Below are positions 27,601 to 35,841 of a stretch of DNA of 64,000 nucleotides, in pieces (position 1 is the stretch's first letter; each line of letters begins with the position of its first letter). The translations under genes were made by a program, and so were the position numbers. Origin of the DNA: Novosphingobium profundi. GTDB taxonomy: Bacteria; Pseudomonadota; Alphaproteobacteria; Sphingomonadales; Sphingomonadaceae. A model generated the notes under the pieces. It had not been told where the DNA came from. It did no database searches and saw only the letters and a list, made by a program, of their open reading frames with translations. Location of the stretch: assembly GCF_018491765.1 (NCBI RefSeq), contig NZ_JABWCU010000015.1:113879-177878 (forward strand), read 5' to 3'.

Positions 27601-27737
27601 ATGGCGACTGGTCGCTGACGCTCGACATCGTCAACCTGACCAAGGAATCGGTCAAGCTCTACTCGGTCAAGGGCCAGCTCTTCGACATCGCCTCCACCGA
27701 TCGCCGTTTCCAGTTCGGTCTGCGCGGCAAGTTCTGA
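24654..27737 (+). CDS. TonB-dependent receptor with STN domain, module 2 (glycan-type)
   Basis: A 1027-residue outer-membrane receptor. Signal peptide to about residue 26 (MAHA-QTV). STN domain FDIPAQPLNKALIAYSKQAN. The plug starts IIVSGIRESLDKAVQIKR and continues DVVAAEDIGKLPDNNIAEAL and RVPGVAITRDEG, the pattern of the Caulobacter/Xanthomonas/sphingomonad receptor family often tied to carbohydrate uptake. The barrel ends in RFQFGLRGKF. The adjoining GH92 mannosidase gene and upstream sigma/anti-sigma pair suggest that it imports and senses mannose-containing glycans (inference). Confidence 0.92.
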   Translation: MQFNSLRLSAAMATLALASAPAMAHAQTVQFDIPAQPLNKALIAYSKQANVRIAFPADAIKGRTSVAIRIAIPPHDALVRLIAGSGLHIVREDGQVVVLAEEGPGDRANPIDADAIIVSGIRESLDKAVQIKRKDSRIVDVVAAEDIGKLPDNNIAEALQRVPGVAITRDEGVGTGVSIRGLGQNLIQLNGRTTLGGGRDGINFQDMPPELLASVKVIKSPTPKMIEGALGGTIEMETQRPLDLKETVISMFGRGEYGDSVDKTGFSIGGQIGHTWDLGDAGDFGAIFDVSYYDQKLRQDEQRPLLNVQDVDLDNDGTISDDETDLIVPKNSSSTTNTEDRRRLALHTMLQWAPASGNGNFYVDATYTRFENTFAGYESFMFDGTVDTSKPITVGNNGELTHYTLTGANYALASTANLRHTDTYNTALGGEWTFGRLKTTGEVSYVKAKGRSVARQLHFRPMDTEAEAANPSGNNYATADFTYDTTDPDSLPAISIVNSIDINDPSNYVLRIFRDQNTYTDDDEYAGRLDLSYDNAGGPLSTLISSFDFGVRATTRKHSSYSRDLQYTGLDNGLKDANGNPITISATAFSDYLTGLPYHDAFPTYMDVDYGWRDGGVYLAPSALSQDNIQSLRNLLNSLTSDTSSEIPTSIDIDPSTISHITEKTQALYGQFNLDTTLFGIPMTGVVGARWVRTDQRTEGMEEDAETGEYVEALANRTYSDFLPSANLTFDLRNDLRVRVAAAKVMRRPGFGDLSPALTTNFNLTGGSRGNPDLDPYRATQYDLSVEWYPSKSNMISAAVFYKNVASFLRSTSICLDRPDIIEMVDDSVISQTCRLDGSTENIDSSTDRDLLGLTVTTQTNGHSGTVKGLEFAVQQAFDFLPGPLSGLGVIANWTYADSEDPNGIPLENISHNTVNLIGYYEDGKFSTRLAYNYRDKYLATSYDTKVRSIGLYPELGDDDPTLGNAYSHGAQQLDFSAAYKIYGDWSLTLDIVNLTKESVKLYSVKGQLFDIASTDRRFQFGLRGKF

Positions 27738-27745
27738 GGAACGCG

Positions 27746-27793
27746 AAGCCCTGGTTTTCACATGGCCTGCAGGCTGCGCGAAGGCCAGGGCTT
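27746..27793 (+). repeat. Inverted repeat between TonB receptor 2 and GH92 gene
   Basis: AAGCCCTGG (27746-27754) pairs perfectly with CCAGGGCTT (27785-27793) across a 30-base loop that can itself pair (CCTGCAGG). No T-run follows, so it looks like an intercistronic mRNA stem (processing or stability) or a weak attenuator, not a classical terminator. Confidence 0.4.
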
Positions 27794-27848
27794 GGCGTCC
27801 GGGCCGCGCCAGGCTGGGTTCCACCTCTCAATCATAAAGGTACGGGAA

Positions 27849-30239
27849 ATGGATAAACCAAGCCGGCGCGAGGTTCTCGCCGGGACCCTGGTCACGGCCG
27901 CGGCGGCGCTGGCCATATCTCCGGCCCGCGCCCTGGCCCATACCGAGGACAGGCACGGCGCAGCACTTGCCGCCAAGAGCGGCCCACCTTTGGCTACCCA
28001 GCCTTCACGTGCGATCGGAGGCCGGGCCGGCTTGCGCCAGCATGTCGATCCGTTCATCGGCACGGGCGGTCACGGCCACACCTATCCCGGCGCGACGATG
28101 CCCTTCGGCATGGTGCAGCTCAGCCCGGACACGGACAACGCGCGTTGGGATGCCTGTTCGGGCTACCACGCGGATGACCGGACGATCCTGGGCTTTTCGC
28201 ATACGCACCTGAGTGGAACCGGCGTCGGCGACATGCTGGATGTCCTGGTGGTCCCCCGGACGGGCAAGGTCATTCTCGATCCCGGCACGCGGGAAAAGCC
28301 CGAGGGAAGCTATCGACAGGGCTTCGATCATGCAGACGAGCATGCCGAGCCGGGCTACTACCGCGTAGCGCTCAGGGAGAGCGGCATCACCGCTGAATTG
28401 ACCGCCACCGAACGGGTTGGCATCCACCGTTACCATTTTCCAGAGGCAGGCCACCTGCTGATTGATTTTACGCACGGCAGCCGCGGCAATCCGGTCGAGC
28501 CAACGCACGTGAGCGACGCCTCGCTCAAGGTCGTGGCGCCCGATCTGATCGTGGGGTCGCGGCGTGTTCACGGTTGGGCGGACGGACGCCTCATTCATTT
28601 CGCGATGCGTCTGTCACGCCCCTGCGCGCAGGCAGTCCTCTATGGCAACGATCGCCCGCTCCCGGAAGGTAGCATGCAGATCGAAGGAGCTGCACTCAAA
28701 TGCGCGCTCCATTTCCCGGACGCGTCTGACGATGCTCTCGTCATAAAGGTCGGACTATCTGGGGTCGACGTGGACGGAGCCATGCGCAACCTCGACACCG
28801 AAGCGCCGGGATGGGACTTCGAAGGCTATCGCGGCGCTGCGGCGCAAGCCTGGGAGCGGGAACTGGCGCGCATCACCGTCGACGGCGCCGACCCCGAGCA
28901 GGCCGCCATCTTTTACACCGGCCTCTACCATGCGATGCTCGCGCCGACTCTGTTCAGCGACGTGGACGGACGCACGCGCGGGATGGACACGGCGATCCAT
29001 ACCCTGCCTGCCGAAGAGCGCGCCTATTCGACTTATTCCCTTTGGGACACCTATCGTGCGCTCCATCCGCTGTTCACGCTGATCCAGAGCGAACGTAACG
29101 CCGAACTGGTGCGCGATTTGGTGCGAATTGCCGAACAAAGCCCCTGGGGCCCCGCCATCTGGCCGCTTCAAGGCGTTGAGACACGCTGCATGATCGGGTG
29201 GCATTCGGCAGTGGTCATCGCGGAGGCCTGCGCCAAGGCCGTTCCGGGCATCGACTATACGAAAGCGTGGTCGCTCTACCGCCGCCGGGCCTTCGAGGAC
29301 GAAGTTTTCGATCTGGCAGCCTATCGTACTCACGGTTACGTTCCCGCCGACGTGTCACGCCAGTCCGTCAGCAAGACGCTCGAATACGCCTACGACGACT
29401 GGGCGATGGCATGCCTTGCGCAGGCGGCGGGCGCCTACGAGGACGCAAGCCAGCTGCGCGCACGCGCGCGCAGCTATGCCAATGTGTTCGACAGGGAGAC
29501 GCAGTTCGTTCGGCCACGCCTGTCCAACGGCCAATGGGCGCAACCCTTCGATCCTCGCTCCAACCGGCACGACCCGCGTGGCTGGGTCGATTTCACGGAA
29601 AGCAATGCCTGGCAGGCGACCTTCCTCAACCAGCACGATGTGCACCACTATATCACGCTGTTCGGTGGCGATGCTGCGTTCGCGGCCAAGCTTGACGGTC
29701 TTTTTGCCGCCAGCAGCGAATTGCCACCCGGAATGCCTCCGGACGTGTCCGGAATGGTCGGCCAGTACGCCCACGGCAACGAGCCCAGCCACCATGTGGC
29801 CTATCTCTATGCCTATGCCGGACAGGCCTGGAAGACCCAGGATCGCGTGCGAAGCCTTCTCGAAACGCAATATCGCGCCGCGCCCGATGGATTGTCGGGC
29901 AACGAGGACTGCGGCCAGATGAGCGCATGGTATGTCATGAGCGCTTTGGGGCTCTATGCCGTAGATCCGGTTAGCGGCAACTACGTGTTCGGCTCTCCCA
30001 TCTTTCCTCGCACGGAACTGGAGCTTCACGGGGGTCGCAGACTGGTGATCGCGGCTCCGCACACCAGCGCGCGCAACCGTTATGTGCATGGCGTTCAATG
30101 GAACGGCCGCCCCTGGGACCGCAGCTGGATTTCGCATCGCGAACTGGCGAAAGGGGGACGTCTGGCCTTCGACATGCGCGACACGCCCAACCCCGAGTTC
30201 GGGGCCGATCCCGCGGCGCGCCCTCCTTCATTGCTTTAA
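27849..30239 (+). CDS. GH92 family alpha-mannosidase, Tat-exported
   Basis: A 796-residue protein. The N-terminus is a Tat-like leader (SRREVLAGTLVTAAAALAIS). The GH92 domain begins HVDPFIGTGGHGHTYPGATM and continues PFGMVQLSPDT, GYHADDRTILGFSHTHLSG, STYSLWDTYRALHPLFTLI, the C-terminal GNEDCGQMSAWYVMSALG and FGSPIF. GH92 enzymes are calcium-dependent exo-alpha-mannosidases (alpha-1,2, 1,3 or 1,6) acting on N-glycan or fungal mannan. Location is probably periplasmic. ATG 27849 is used because the leader starts there. It lies 111 bases after the receptor gene on the same strand. Linkage specificity cannot be read from the sequence. Confidence 0.9.
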   Translation: MDKPSRREVLAGTLVTAAAALAISPARALAHTEDRHGAALAAKSGPPLATQPSRAIGGRAGLRQHVDPFIGTGGHGHTYPGATMPFGMVQLSPDTDNARWDACSGYHADDRTILGFSHTHLSGTGVGDMLDVLVVPRTGKVILDPGTREKPEGSYRQGFDHADEHAEPGYYRVALRESGITAELTATERVGIHRYHFPEAGHLLIDFTHGSRGNPVEPTHVSDASLKVVAPDLIVGSRRVHGWADGRLIHFAMRLSRPCAQAVLYGNDRPLPEGSMQIEGAALKCALHFPDASDDALVIKVGLSGVDVDGAMRNLDTEAPGWDFEGYRGAAAQAWERELARITVDGADPEQAAIFYTGLYHAMLAPTLFSDVDGRTRGMDTAIHTLPAEERAYSTYSLWDTYRALHPLFTLIQSERNAELVRDLVRIAEQSPWGPAIWPLQGVETRCMIGWHSAVVIAEACAKAVPGIDYTKAWSLYRRRAFEDEVFDLAAYRTHGYVPADVSRQSVSKTLEYAYDDWAMACLAQAAGAYEDASQLRARARSYANVFDRETQFVRPRLSNGQWAQPFDPRSNRHDPRGWVDFTESNAWQATFLNQHDVHHYITLFGGDAAFAAKLDGLFAASSELPPGMPPDVSGMVGQYAHGNEPSHHVAYLYAYAGQAWKTQDRVRSLLETQYRAAPDGLSGNEDCGQMSAWYVMSALGLYAVDPVSGNYVFGSPIFPRTELELHGGRRLVIAAPHTSARNRYVHGVQWNGRPWDRSWISHRELAKGGRLAFDMRDTPNPEFGADPAARPPSLL

Positions 30240-30417
30240 AATGCAGCTAGTTTCATCGTTCCTCGATCCACCGCAATAGCCGATCCATTCCGGTCGTTCG
30301 ACTGCAGAATTCAATCGCCAAAGACCGGACCATCCGTTCAGCGGGCCGCAAAATTCTTAAAAAGCCTTCGCCCAATTCGAGGCACTGGCCCCGCCCCGAA
30401 AAGTTGAGGATGCCCGC

Positions 30418-30822
30418 TCACCGTATCGATCGGAAAGGCCATTGGATCAGGTGGGCCGTCCAAAGCGGCCACCAGATCAAGACAGGTTGAAGCATTAGCC
30501 GGGGAATGTGGTAGGCGAGCATGTATTCGTGGTTGGGTTTTGCCAGATCGATAAACATATGCTGGAAGTTCGCCGGCCAGACACACATAGCGTAAATGGC
30601 GAGCCCCCATGCCGCAGCCTTGCGAAATCTCGGAAGTCGCCACTGTACCATTCCGATAGCACCTGAAATTTCCGCTAATCCGGTCAGCATAACAATCAGA
30701 GCAGGTGCAGGCACCCAACCTGGAACGATTGCGACGAACGGGGCCGGTAACGCAAGGTGAAGCACCCCGGCTGCGGCGTAGAAACACGCGATGACATTGC
30801 CAGAGATGGATCGAGCTTTCAT
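30418..30822 (-). CDS. DoxX-like small membrane protein
   Basis: A 134-residue hydrophobic protein with about four transmembrane helices (VIACFYAAAGVLHLALPAPF, ALIVMLTGLAEISGAIGM, AAAWGLAIYAMCVWPANF and VLIWWPLWTAHLIQWPF). The pattern fits DoxX/YphA-type membrane proteins, whose biochemical role is poorly defined. ATG 30822 is chosen because ATAAGG lies about 7 bases upstream and the hydrophobic part starts there. No operon partner is evident. Confidence 0.7.
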   Translation of the reverse strand: MKARSISGNVIACFYAAAGVLHLALPAPFVAIVPGWVPAPALIVMLTGLAEISGAIGMVQWRLPRFRKAAAWGLAIYAMCVWPANFQHMFIDLAKPNHEYMLAYHIPRLMLQPVLIWWPLWTAHLIQWPFRSIR

Positions 30823-31238
30823 GCCGGGCCTTATGGGCTCTGAGGTCGCACTTGTCAGGATCAACCATGATCGAAATTTGACCGGAAGCCGGCTTTGGAA
30901 CCGCCAAGCCAAGGTACCGAGATTCATGAATGTGGGGCTGAACTTCGGTAATATACCAGACGGTCGGCACCTGGGGACCAGAAATTGACCGCTGAGTGTC
31001 TACAAAGGTCGGCGGCCGAAGGGGCGAAACCACCAATACAATGTTCGGCAGAACGGGCCGTCGATCGGGAAAATACGTGGTCCGACACCTGCTCAATCCC
31101 ATTTAGCGAAGTGCATCGAGCACATTATGCAGGTCCGTAGAACGCTTGCGTCCGCACTTGGCGACGGCTCGAACAGGTCTTCATCCCAAGCTCGAACCGC
31201 ACCCAAGTCACCGCATCAACCCATTTCAAAACAGCCTC
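30823..31238. other. Intergenic region without recognised genes
   Basis: About 415 bases upstream of the DoxX-like gene and downstream of the thioesterase gene. Several short frames exist, none with family similarity or a ribosome site. It presumably holds the DoxX gene promoter. Nothing else is supported. Confidence 0.35.
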
Positions 31239-31655
31239 TTAGATCTGGCTCACTTCTCCGGCCGAGAAAAAACGCTTGATCACGTCGCTTGCCAGGCGTG
31301 CGGGCCGCATGGTCGCCGCATCCAGACAACACCAACTGGACTTCACTTCGGCCAGAACCTCTTCGCCACGCCTGATCACCGTTTCGTAAAAAGCTCTGGC
31401 ACCCTGCACTTTTTCCAAAACCACCGTGGCTATGACATCATCTTCCAGAAAAGCCGGTCGGCGGTACGTAATTTCGTGCTTGATCGCCACCCACAGATGC
31501 TGACTGATTGCTTCTGCAGGCGCTAACGCACGCCAATGATCGATGACAGCAGCCTGCACCCATTTCAAATAGCTGGCATTATTGACATGTCCCATAAAGT
31601 CGATGTCACTCGGGGCGATGCCGATCGGAAACCGGTGGGGAATTGAGTGGGTCAC
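31239..31655 (-). CDS. Acyl-CoA thioesterase (4HBT/YbgC-FadM hotdog fold)
   Basis: A 138-residue hotdog-fold protein. The catalytic Asp region reads PSDIDFMGHVNNASYLKWV, close to the D-x-x-G-H-V-N-N signature of YbgC/FadM-type thioesterases. ITYRRPAFLEDDVIATVVLEKV and RRGEEVLAEVKSSWCCLD complete the beta-sheet. These enzymes hydrolyse acyl-CoA thioesters in the cytoplasm. ATG 31655 is the only good start. The gene stands alone on the minus strand. The acyl specificity is unknown. Confidence 0.88.
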   Translation of the reverse strand: MTHSIPHRFPIGIAPSDIDFMGHVNNASYLKWVQAAVIDHWRALAPAEAISQHLWVAIKHEITYRRPAFLEDDVIATVVLEKVQGARAFYETVIRRGEEVLAEVKSSWCCLDAATMRPARLASDVIKRFFSAGEVSQI

Positions 31656-31847
31656 GTATACGTCAATATCACGCCCCTTGGGTCAAGGTAAAGCGGCCCT
31701 TCCGAACCCGGCAAACAAACACCGCCCCCTGAGTGGCTCGAATGGGTCGGACGCTGAAGCGCATTGCGGCGGGCTTGAAGAAGGTTCCAAAATCCAGGAT
31801 CTTGTGGCTCCCTGCAAGAGCGAGGAGCCAAAATTGGCTCTCAGCGT

Positions 31848-32318
31848 CTACAGATCGGGCTTGGCGATCATCAGCCAGAAGATGGCGATGACTCCCAGGA
31901 AGGCTGGCCAGCCAAGAGCGAACCACCAGCGCGACAAACGCACATAGAGCGCGGGCAACGGCATGCCTTCTGGCGTGGAATCCGAGATGCGCTGCATGCG
32001 GATCTGGATGGCAACGACGGGGAGCCAGCAGGCACCGACCAGCACGTAAAGTCCGATCGCCGCAAGCAGCCAGGGTTCGGTGAGCGGGAAGCCTGCGATC
32101 CGCGCCAGCCACACGCCGGTGACGGGCTGGACGATCACCGCAGGCGTGGTGAAGAACCAGTCCGCCAGCACGACATTGCGGTTCACCACGCGCCGTGCCG
32201 CAAGCACACCGCTGCGGTTCGCCATCCAGCCATGGAACGCGGTGCCCAGGCCCGTGCCGAACAGGAGGGTGGAGCTCAGGACATGGATGGTCTTGAGCAG
32301 CAGGTAAGAGTCAATCAC
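31848..32318 (-). CDS. DUF2269-type integral membrane protein
   Basis: A 156-residue protein with four predicted helices (LLLKTIHVLSSTLLFGTGLG, FFTTPAVIVQPVTGVWLA, WLLAAIGLYVLVGACWL, WWFALGWPAFLGVIAIFWLM), matching DUF2269 proteins of unknown function. The start is GTG 32318: it overlaps the stop of the upstream SDR-DoxX gene (GTGATTGA) and has a perfect GGAGGT 6 bases upstream, so the two genes are translationally coupled. An ATG 18 bases further upstream is less likely. Function unknown, probably linked to the NAD-binding/DoxX partner. Confidence 0.8.
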   Translation of the reverse strand: MIDSYLLLKTIHVLSSTLLFGTGLGTAFHGWMANRSGVLAARRVVNRNVVLADWFFTTPAVIVQPVTGVWLARIAGFPLTEPWLLAAIGLYVLVGACWLPVVAIQIRMQRISDSTPEGMPLPALYVRLSRWWFALGWPAFLGVIAIFWLMIAKPDL

Positions 32319-33588
32319 GGCGCACCTCCAGTGCATTCACGGCGAGCGAGAGGCCCAGGACGGCCAGGTTCTTGACGAGTGGCCCGAACGGGTCCGCCCA
32401 GAGTTCGGGCGCGATCACGGTCAGGATCGCGCTATAGGCGAGCATCAGCGCGATACCGGCCAGCGCGGCTCCTCTCACGCCGGCGATCAGGCCAAGACCG
32501 ATGGCGATGTCGGCAAGGCTGCCCGACCACAGGGCAAGGGGGCCTAGCGCAGAAGGCAGTCCGAGCTTGCCGAGCCAGTGGGCGATGGCTTGCGCCGGAG
32601 CGAACCCGAGCGAGACGACGCCCCCCGCCAGCCAAACCACCGCCAGTAGCCAACGCAGCAGCGCCGCGATCGGCCAAAGCCGGGCCGCCATGAGATCAGT
32701 GGTCTGGGCGGGGTGAAGCGCCAGTGCCTGCTCCACACCAAGCGACCTGGCCCCGGTCGCCGCGACAAGCGGCTCGACCGAGGCGGTGTTCCCGCGCTCC
32801 AGCATGACCAGGCTTTCCGGGGTCGCGGGGCCGATGCCGAGCCGAGCGGCAAGCCTCAAGAGCGGCCGGGGGATCGAAACCCTCGGCGCTTCGCGAAGGC
32901 CGAGCCACTGCCGCAGGGCAGTGGTCAACGCGTCGGTTGTCATCGGCTCCGGCCCGACCGCGTCGACTTTCAGCGCCAGCGGGCGCCCGGCTTCGAGCAA
33001 GCGCAGGACGACACCGCTGAGGTCGTCGACGTGGATCGGCTGCACCTGCCAGTTCCCGTTAGCGATGCGCGGCACGATGGGCAGCGCTGCCAAGGCACTG
33101 AACAGCGCCATGCTCGCTCCGCCCCGGCCGAGGACGAGGGAGGGGCGTACGATGGCCCAGCCCATCCGCGTTCCATCGCCTCCCAGCATCGCGAGATGCT
33201 CGTCTGCCGTCCGTTTGGAGAGGTGGTAGCGTGTCACCGCGGTGTCGTCGGCACCGAGCGACGAGATCTGGACGACCCGGCGCACCCCGGCGGCGTAGGC
33301 GCCATCGAAGAGGGCGATCGCCCCGCGCGTATGGACGCCGGCATAGTCGGCGCCCCGGCTCAAGATTCCGGCGCAGTTGACCAGGGCATCGACGCCGCGC
33401 AGCCGTGCTTCCCACTTCCTCGCATCGTCGCGGAGAAGGTCGCAGGCGATGGTTTCCACGCCGGGCAGGAGGCGCGACAGGCGCTCCGGGCTGCGTCCGG
33501 CGGCAATCACCTCCATGCCGGCCGCGCGCAGCCGCCCCGCCACATGGCGTCCGATGAAGCCGCCGGCCCCCACGATCACGACACGCAT
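32311..33588 (-). CDS. NAD(P)-binding SDR/epimerase fused to a DoxX-like membrane domain
   Basis: A 425-residue two-part protein. Residues 1 to about 220 form an atypical SDR (VVIVGAGGFIGRHVAGRLRA, VNCAGILSRG, YHLSKRTADEHL), resembling NmrA/ubiquinone-biosynthesis NDUFA9-like proteins. The C-terminal 130 residues contain four membrane helices (LLRWLLAVVWLAGGVVSLGF, GLIAGVRGAALAGIALMLAY) of DoxX type. It probably acts at the inner membrane on an isoprenoid or other lipid-like substrate (inference). The downstream DUF2269 gene overlaps it by 8 bases. A small membrane gene lies 11 bases upstream, and the three form an operon. Confidence 0.85.
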   Translation of the reverse strand: MRVVIVGAGGFIGRHVAGRLRAAGMEVIAAGRSPERLSRLLPGVETIACDLLRDDARKWEARLRGVDALVNCAGILSRGADYAGVHTRGAIALFDGAYAAGVRRVVQISSLGADDTAVTRYHLSKRTADEHLAMLGGDGTRMGWAIVRPSLVLGRGGASMALFSALAALPIVPRIANGNWQVQPIHVDDLSGVVLRLLEAGRPLALKVDAVGPEPMTTDALTTALRQWLGLREAPRVSIPRPLLRLAARLGIGPATPESLVMLERGNTASVEPLVAATGARSLGVEQALALHPAQTTDLMAARLWPIAALLRWLLAVVWLAGGVVSLGFAPAQAIAHWLGKLGLPSALGPLALWSGSLADIAIGLGLIAGVRGAALAGIALMLAYSAILTVIAPELWADPFGPLVKNLAVLGLSLAVNALEVRRD

Positions 33589-33599
33589 CGTGCGCGGCC

Positions 33600-33923
33600 T
33601 CAAGGGTCTTGGCGGGGCGAGCGGCTCCACACCGCAAGGCCCATGCCGACCAGAGCGGCGAGGATGCCGAAGAGCGCGCTGGTCATCGTCCCTTGAACGA
33701 GATCGGTCGCATTGGTCGCAAGGCGGCGTAGTGAGACCAGCAGCATGGGCGTCGCCACCATCATCACCGCCGACCACACCGTCCAGAACCGTGAGCGCTC
33801 CTCGGTCCCGCACAGCTCGGACAGCAGGATACCCAGCGGTCGCCAAAGCACCGCGCAGGCGAAGGTCGCGACGAGAATGGTCAGCGCATAGGTAAGCAGC
33901 AGAGCGGCTATGGGAGACAGCAT
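33600..33923 (-). CDS. Small three-helix membrane protein of unknown function
   Basis: A 107-residue hydrophobic protein with three likely transmembrane segments (IAALLLTYALTILVATFACA, WSAVMMVATPMLLVSLR, TSALFGILAALVGMGLAV). No family is recognised. It has a real ribosome site (GAAAGGAA about 7 bases before ATG 33923) and is the first gene of a minus-strand operon with the SDR-DoxX and DUF2269 genes, so it is likely expressed. It is divergent from the histidine kinase. Confidence 0.65.
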   Translation of the reverse strand: MLSPIAALLLTYALTILVATFACAVLWRPLGILLSELCGTEERSRFWTVWSAVMMVATPMLLVSLRRLATNATDLVQGTMTSALFGILAALVGMGLAVWSRSPRQDP

Positions 33924-34074
33924 GGCAAGGTTCCTTTCATTGTGCGCCGGACCGGGTTTGGCGCGGCATCAGAACCTCATCAGCAACTGGCATGCCAATT
34001 GCCATGCGGGACGCGAACGCGGGCCTTTTCATAGATTTGCCCCCACCAAATGCTAACGACGTGAACAGTGAACG

Positions 34075-35841
34075 ATGCTAGAGCTGTCAACGATGGATAT
34101 AGTGACCGGAGTTTTCGCCTATGTCGGCGCGCTGACCCTGACCGGGCTGGCGAGCCTGTTGCTGGCCGCCTTCGTCGTCGTGCGCGCACGCGGGGTGCCG
34201 GGGGGAGGACTTCTGGCGACATTCCTGACCGGCGTTGGAGCCTGGAGCCTGGCGCAGGCTCTGCCCGCCATCCTGGGGCCTGGCGCGGCGCCGTTGACGA
34301 CGACACTTGTCGCGCTTTCGCCGTTGCCCGCAGCGGCCTTCGTCCATCTCGTCTTCAGTTTCGCGGCCTGCAAGGTGCTGCGGCCCGTTGCGCTCGCCAG
34401 CTACGCGGCGGGTGGTTTCGCAGCGCTGGTGGGTGTCCTCTTCGGCGTCGGAGAAATCGTCCCATGGCGTGGATTTGAGGGATTCTTCGTGCCGTCGGCC
34501 GTGGGTTGGGGCGTGTTGGGCACGGCCGGCGCGCTGTCGCTCGTCGGGCATCTGCGATTGCTCCAGGCGGCGCGATCTTCGGTCGAGGGCGACTTGCGCG
34601 CGCGCCAGGCACGGGCCGTCTTCGTCTCGAGCCTGATCGGGCTTGTTGCCTTGTCGGGCTTCGCGTTCCCGGCGCTCGGTATCGAGGCCTATCCCTGGCC
34701 GGTTCTGCTTCTGCCGTTTTACTCGGTGGCGCTGGTCCATGGTATTGTGCGCCATCGGTTCATGGCCGCCGACCTCTGGGCGCGGCGTGCCTTGGTGTGG
34801 ATGCTGCTTATCGCGGGAGCGGGCGCGGCCAGCGTGCTGATCGCCGCGCTGCCGCTTGCGCTGGCCGGACGGCCGACCAGCTTTCTCGCAACCTGGGCGG
34901 CACTAGCCGCGACGCTCCTGCTGGGGCTCGCGATCCTCACCCCGCTCAAGCGCCTTGCCGATCGGTCCGTCTTCCCCGGTGCGCGTATCGACGACGCCCG
35001 GCTCGCGCATTGGCGCGACCGGCTCGCCGAGGCCGAGGATGAGGCGCAGCTTGGCGAAATCGCGAATGCCCTTTTGCAAGGTCATCTGGCCCTGCCTGCC
35101 GATGGCCCCGCGATTGAGGTTCAAGGGCAGGCGGTCGCGCTGCGAGGGTGGGAACAGGCCCCCGCCGGTCCGCGCCACGTGGCTGAGCGTCTGGCGGCAC
35201 TTACCGCCGAGAGCGCGCGCCGCCTCGCGGCCGCCCGGCGTCTCGTCGAAGCCGAACGCGAGGCGCGCCTTGCCGAGCTCGGCGCGCTGGCCGCGACGGT
35301 GGCGCACGACTTGCGCAATCCGCTCGGCATCGTCCAGATGGCCGCCACCGGAGCGCCAGCGGACGTACGCGCGGAAATCGGCGAACAGGTGGCGCGCATG
35401 AACGCACTGGTGACCGACATCCTCGACTACGCCCGTGCCTGGAGCGTCACGCCCGCGCCACTCGACCTCGCCGACATGCTGGCCCAGTTCGGTGTCGCGT
35501 GCGACGTGCCGGCCGGCCTTGCCGTGCTGGCGGATCGCCAGGCGTTGCTCCGCGTGCTGGCGAACCTTCTCGACAACGCCCGCGCCATGGGTGGAAAGGT
35601 GCAGGTGATCGCCGAGCCGGGACCACCCGTCATCCTCGACATCTGCGACGATGGCCCAGGCATCGCGCCCGAAATCGCCGAGAGCCTGTTCCGCCCCTTC
35701 GTCTCGCACCGGGTCGGGGGCACGGGGCTTGGCCTGGCCATCGTGCGACGGATCATGGAGGCGCACGGCGGCTCGGTGGCGCTGGCCGAGCGGCCCGGTT
35801 GGTCGACCTGTTTTCGCCTCACTTTCGGGAGTAACGCATGA
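34075..35841 (+). CDS. Membrane histidine kinase with 7TM-type sensor region
   Basis: A 588-residue kinase. The first about 300 residues hold eight or so hydrophobic segments, with the 7TM-histidine-kinase junction VHGIVRHRFMAADLWARRAL. A GAF-like linker follows, then HisKA with the phospho-acceptor His in AHDLRNPLG and an HATPase domain with NLLDNA, DDGPGI and GTGLGLAIVRRI. The layout resembles NtrB/PrsK-type kinases. Its stop overlaps the response-regulator start by ATGA, so the two form one operon. ATG 34075 is used; ATG 34093 is an alternative. The stimulus is unknown. The divergent membrane-protein operon could be a target (inference). Confidence 0.88.
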   Translation: MLELSTMDIVTGVFAYVGALTLTGLASLLLAAFVVVRARGVPGGGLLATFLTGVGAWSLAQALPAILGPGAAPLTTTLVALSPLPAAAFVHLVFSFAACKVLRPVALASYAAGGFAALVGVLFGVGEIVPWRGFEGFFVPSAVGWGVLGTAGALSLVGHLRLLQAARSSVEGDLRARQARAVFVSSLIGLVALSGFAFPALGIEAYPWPVLLLPFYSVALVHGIVRHRFMAADLWARRALVWMLLIAGAGAASVLIAALPLALAGRPTSFLATWAALAATLLLGLAILTPLKRLADRSVFPGARIDDARLAHWRDRLAEAEDEAQLGEIANALLQGHLALPADGPAIEVQGQAVALRGWEQAPAGPRHVAERLAALTAESARRLAAARRLVEAEREARLAELGALAATVAHDLRNPLGIVQMAATGAPADVRAEIGEQVARMNALVTDILDYARAWSVTPAPLDLADMLAQFGVACDVPAGLAVLADRQALLRVLANLLDNARAMGGKVQVIAEPGPPVILDICDDGPGIAPEIAESLFRPFVSHRVGGTGLGLAIVRRIMEAHGGSVALAERPGWSTCFRLTFGSNA

